A stretch of DNA of 64,000 bases, from assembly GCF_000013405.1 (NCBI RefSeq), contig NC_007759.1, positions 2,295,001 through 2,359,000 of the forward strand, given 5' to 3'. The number at the start of each line of letters is the position of its first letter. The stretch's first letter is position 1. This document shows, piece by piece, positions 63,260 to 64,000 of the stretch. The position numbers and the translations under genes were made by a program. Under the pieces are notes generated by a model, which made no database searches, was not told the DNA's origin, and worked only from the letters and a program-made list of their open reading frames with translations. The stretch comes from Syntrophus aciditrophicus SB. Its GTDB lineage: Bacteria; Desulfobacterota; Syntrophia; Syntrophales; Syntrophaceae.

Positions 63260-64000
63260 CTTCCGAAACGCCCTATCCCGCCCTGGAGGTTCTTGACCTG
63301 ACGATGGATTTCGGCGGTCTGCGCGCCCTCAACGCTGCCACACTTCATGTCAAGGGGGGGGAAATCGTCGCCCTGATCGGACCCAACGGCGCCGGCAAGA
63401 CGACCTTCTTCAACTGCATCACGGGCCTGTACCATCCAACAGAAGGCGATATCTTCATCTGCCCGCCCGGCAAACAAAGGGAACGGATCAACGGTTTGAA
63501 AATCAATGCCGTGACCGAGCGCGGGTTGGCCCGCACCTTCCAGAACATCCGCCTTTTTCAGAACATGACGGTTCTGGAAAACGTCATGCTGGCCCGCCAT
63601 TGCCGAAGTTCCTCCGGAATTCTGGGTGCAGTGCTCCGAAACAGAAAGACCCGACTTGAAGAAAGGGACATCGTGCGCACCAGTTTTGCCATCCTGGAAA
63701 AGATCGGCCTCGCCGATGTGGTCAATCTGCCGGCGAAGAATCTTCCTTACGGGGCGCAGCGGCGTCTGGAGATAGCCCGGGCCATGGCCACGGAACCATT
63801 TCTTCTCCTGTTGGACGAACCCGCCGCTGGAATGAATCCTCAAGAAACACGAGAACTTGAAGGCTTGATCCGGCAGATCCGGGATCAGGAGGGGATCTCC
63901 ATCCTGTTGATCGAACATGACATGAAGCTGGTTATGAGCCTTTGCGACCGGGTGACGGTTCTCGATTACGGCCAGAAAATCGCCGAGGGAACGCCCCGGG
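63256..64000 (+). CDS. livG: Branched-chain amino acid ABC transporter ATPase LivG (partial)
   Basis: First 248 codons; the gene continues past the right edge and family members have about 255-260 residues. GTG start overlaps livM. Walker A GPNGAGKTTFFN (about residue 42), the LivG-type RTFQNIRLFQNMTVLENVM, Walker B LLLDEPAAGMNPQET and the switch His in LLIEHDM are all present. The signature reads LPYGAQRRLEIARAMA, as in LivG. Confidence 0.95.
   Translation, partial: MTSETPYPALEVLDLTMDFGGLRALNAATLHVKGGEIVALIGPNGAGKTTFFNCITGLYHPTEGDIFICPPGKQRERINGLKINAVTERGLARTFQNIRLFQNMTVLENVMLARHCRSSSGILGAVLRNRKTRLEERDIVRTSFAILEKIGLADVVNLPAKNLPYGAQRRLEIARAMATEPFLLLLDEPAAGMNPQETRELEGLIRQIRDQEGISILLIEHDMKLVMSLCDRVTVLDYGQKIAEGTPR

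Noticed and set aside
1-64000. CRISPR arrays, tRNA and rRNA genes
   Set aside because: No regularly spaced repeats and no cloverleaf or rRNA core sequences were recognised by eye; a tRNAscan and Infernal run would be decisive.

Overview
The window (about 52-55% GC in the core genes) looks like a chromosome segment of a Gram-negative deltaproteobacterium (Desulfobacterota). It most resembles the anaerobic syntroph genus Syntrophus. The reasons are the outer-membrane/lipid A gene order, a Geobacter-like short type IV pilin, and selenocysteine-containing glycine-reductase-type genes. The genus is an inference from gene content; I ran no database search.

Layout. (1) 1-13.1 kb, minus strand: envelope biogenesis block read lysS > lolC > lolD > bamA > ompH > lpxD > lpxA > Gfo/Idh oxidoreductase > lpxB > msbA > lpxK. 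It makes lipid A, flips it, exports lipoproteins and inserts outer-membrane proteins. fabZ and lpxI are not in it. (2) 13.2-20.7 kb: ssb, tatA, a RodZ-like protein, an inositol-monophosphatase-family enzyme, a hybrid histidine kinase paired with an HDOD protein, an exported transglutaminase-like protein and a small Cys/His-rich protein. (3) 20.9-34.3 kb: O-antigen/exopolysaccharide locus with two cupins, a DegT/DnrJ aminotransferase, a methyltransferase, an ABC exporter (wzm/wzt) and eight glycosyltransferases. Composition falls to about one third GC inside wzt and stays low through several glycosyltransferases, which marks a transferred, mosaic region. (4) 34.3-37.1 kb: two type IV pilins flanking a multi-membrane GT-C-type protein. 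(5) 37.4-43.6 kb: lipoprotein, M16C peptidase, two PilZ proteins, an unlisted 41-residue membrane peptide and a UspA protein.

(6) 43.7-48.6 kb, minus strand: a glycine-reductase-type operon, grdE > grdB > grdC > grdA > GYD-domain gene. Both grdB and grdA are interrupted by in-frame TGA codons at the known selenocysteine positions, so ordinary gene calling breaks them. The grdD partner of grdC is absent from the locus. (7) 49-58.2 kb: small esterase, NIL-ferredoxin, then mnmA > mtaB > rnc > radical SAM, a phospholipase-D-type lipoprotein, era and der. mnmA has no ATG/GTG/TTG able to include its PP-loop; the best start is an AUU behind a strong ribosome binding site. (8) 58.3-59.9 kb: a complete IS element with 17-bp terminal inverted repeats and a 6-bp target duplication. 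(9) 59.9 kb to the end: branched-chain amino acid ABC transporter genes livJ, livH, livM and a cut-off livG.

No rRNA, tRNA or CRISPR array was recognised. The two strongest leads are the selenoprotein reductase operon lacking grdD and the AUU-initiated mnmA.
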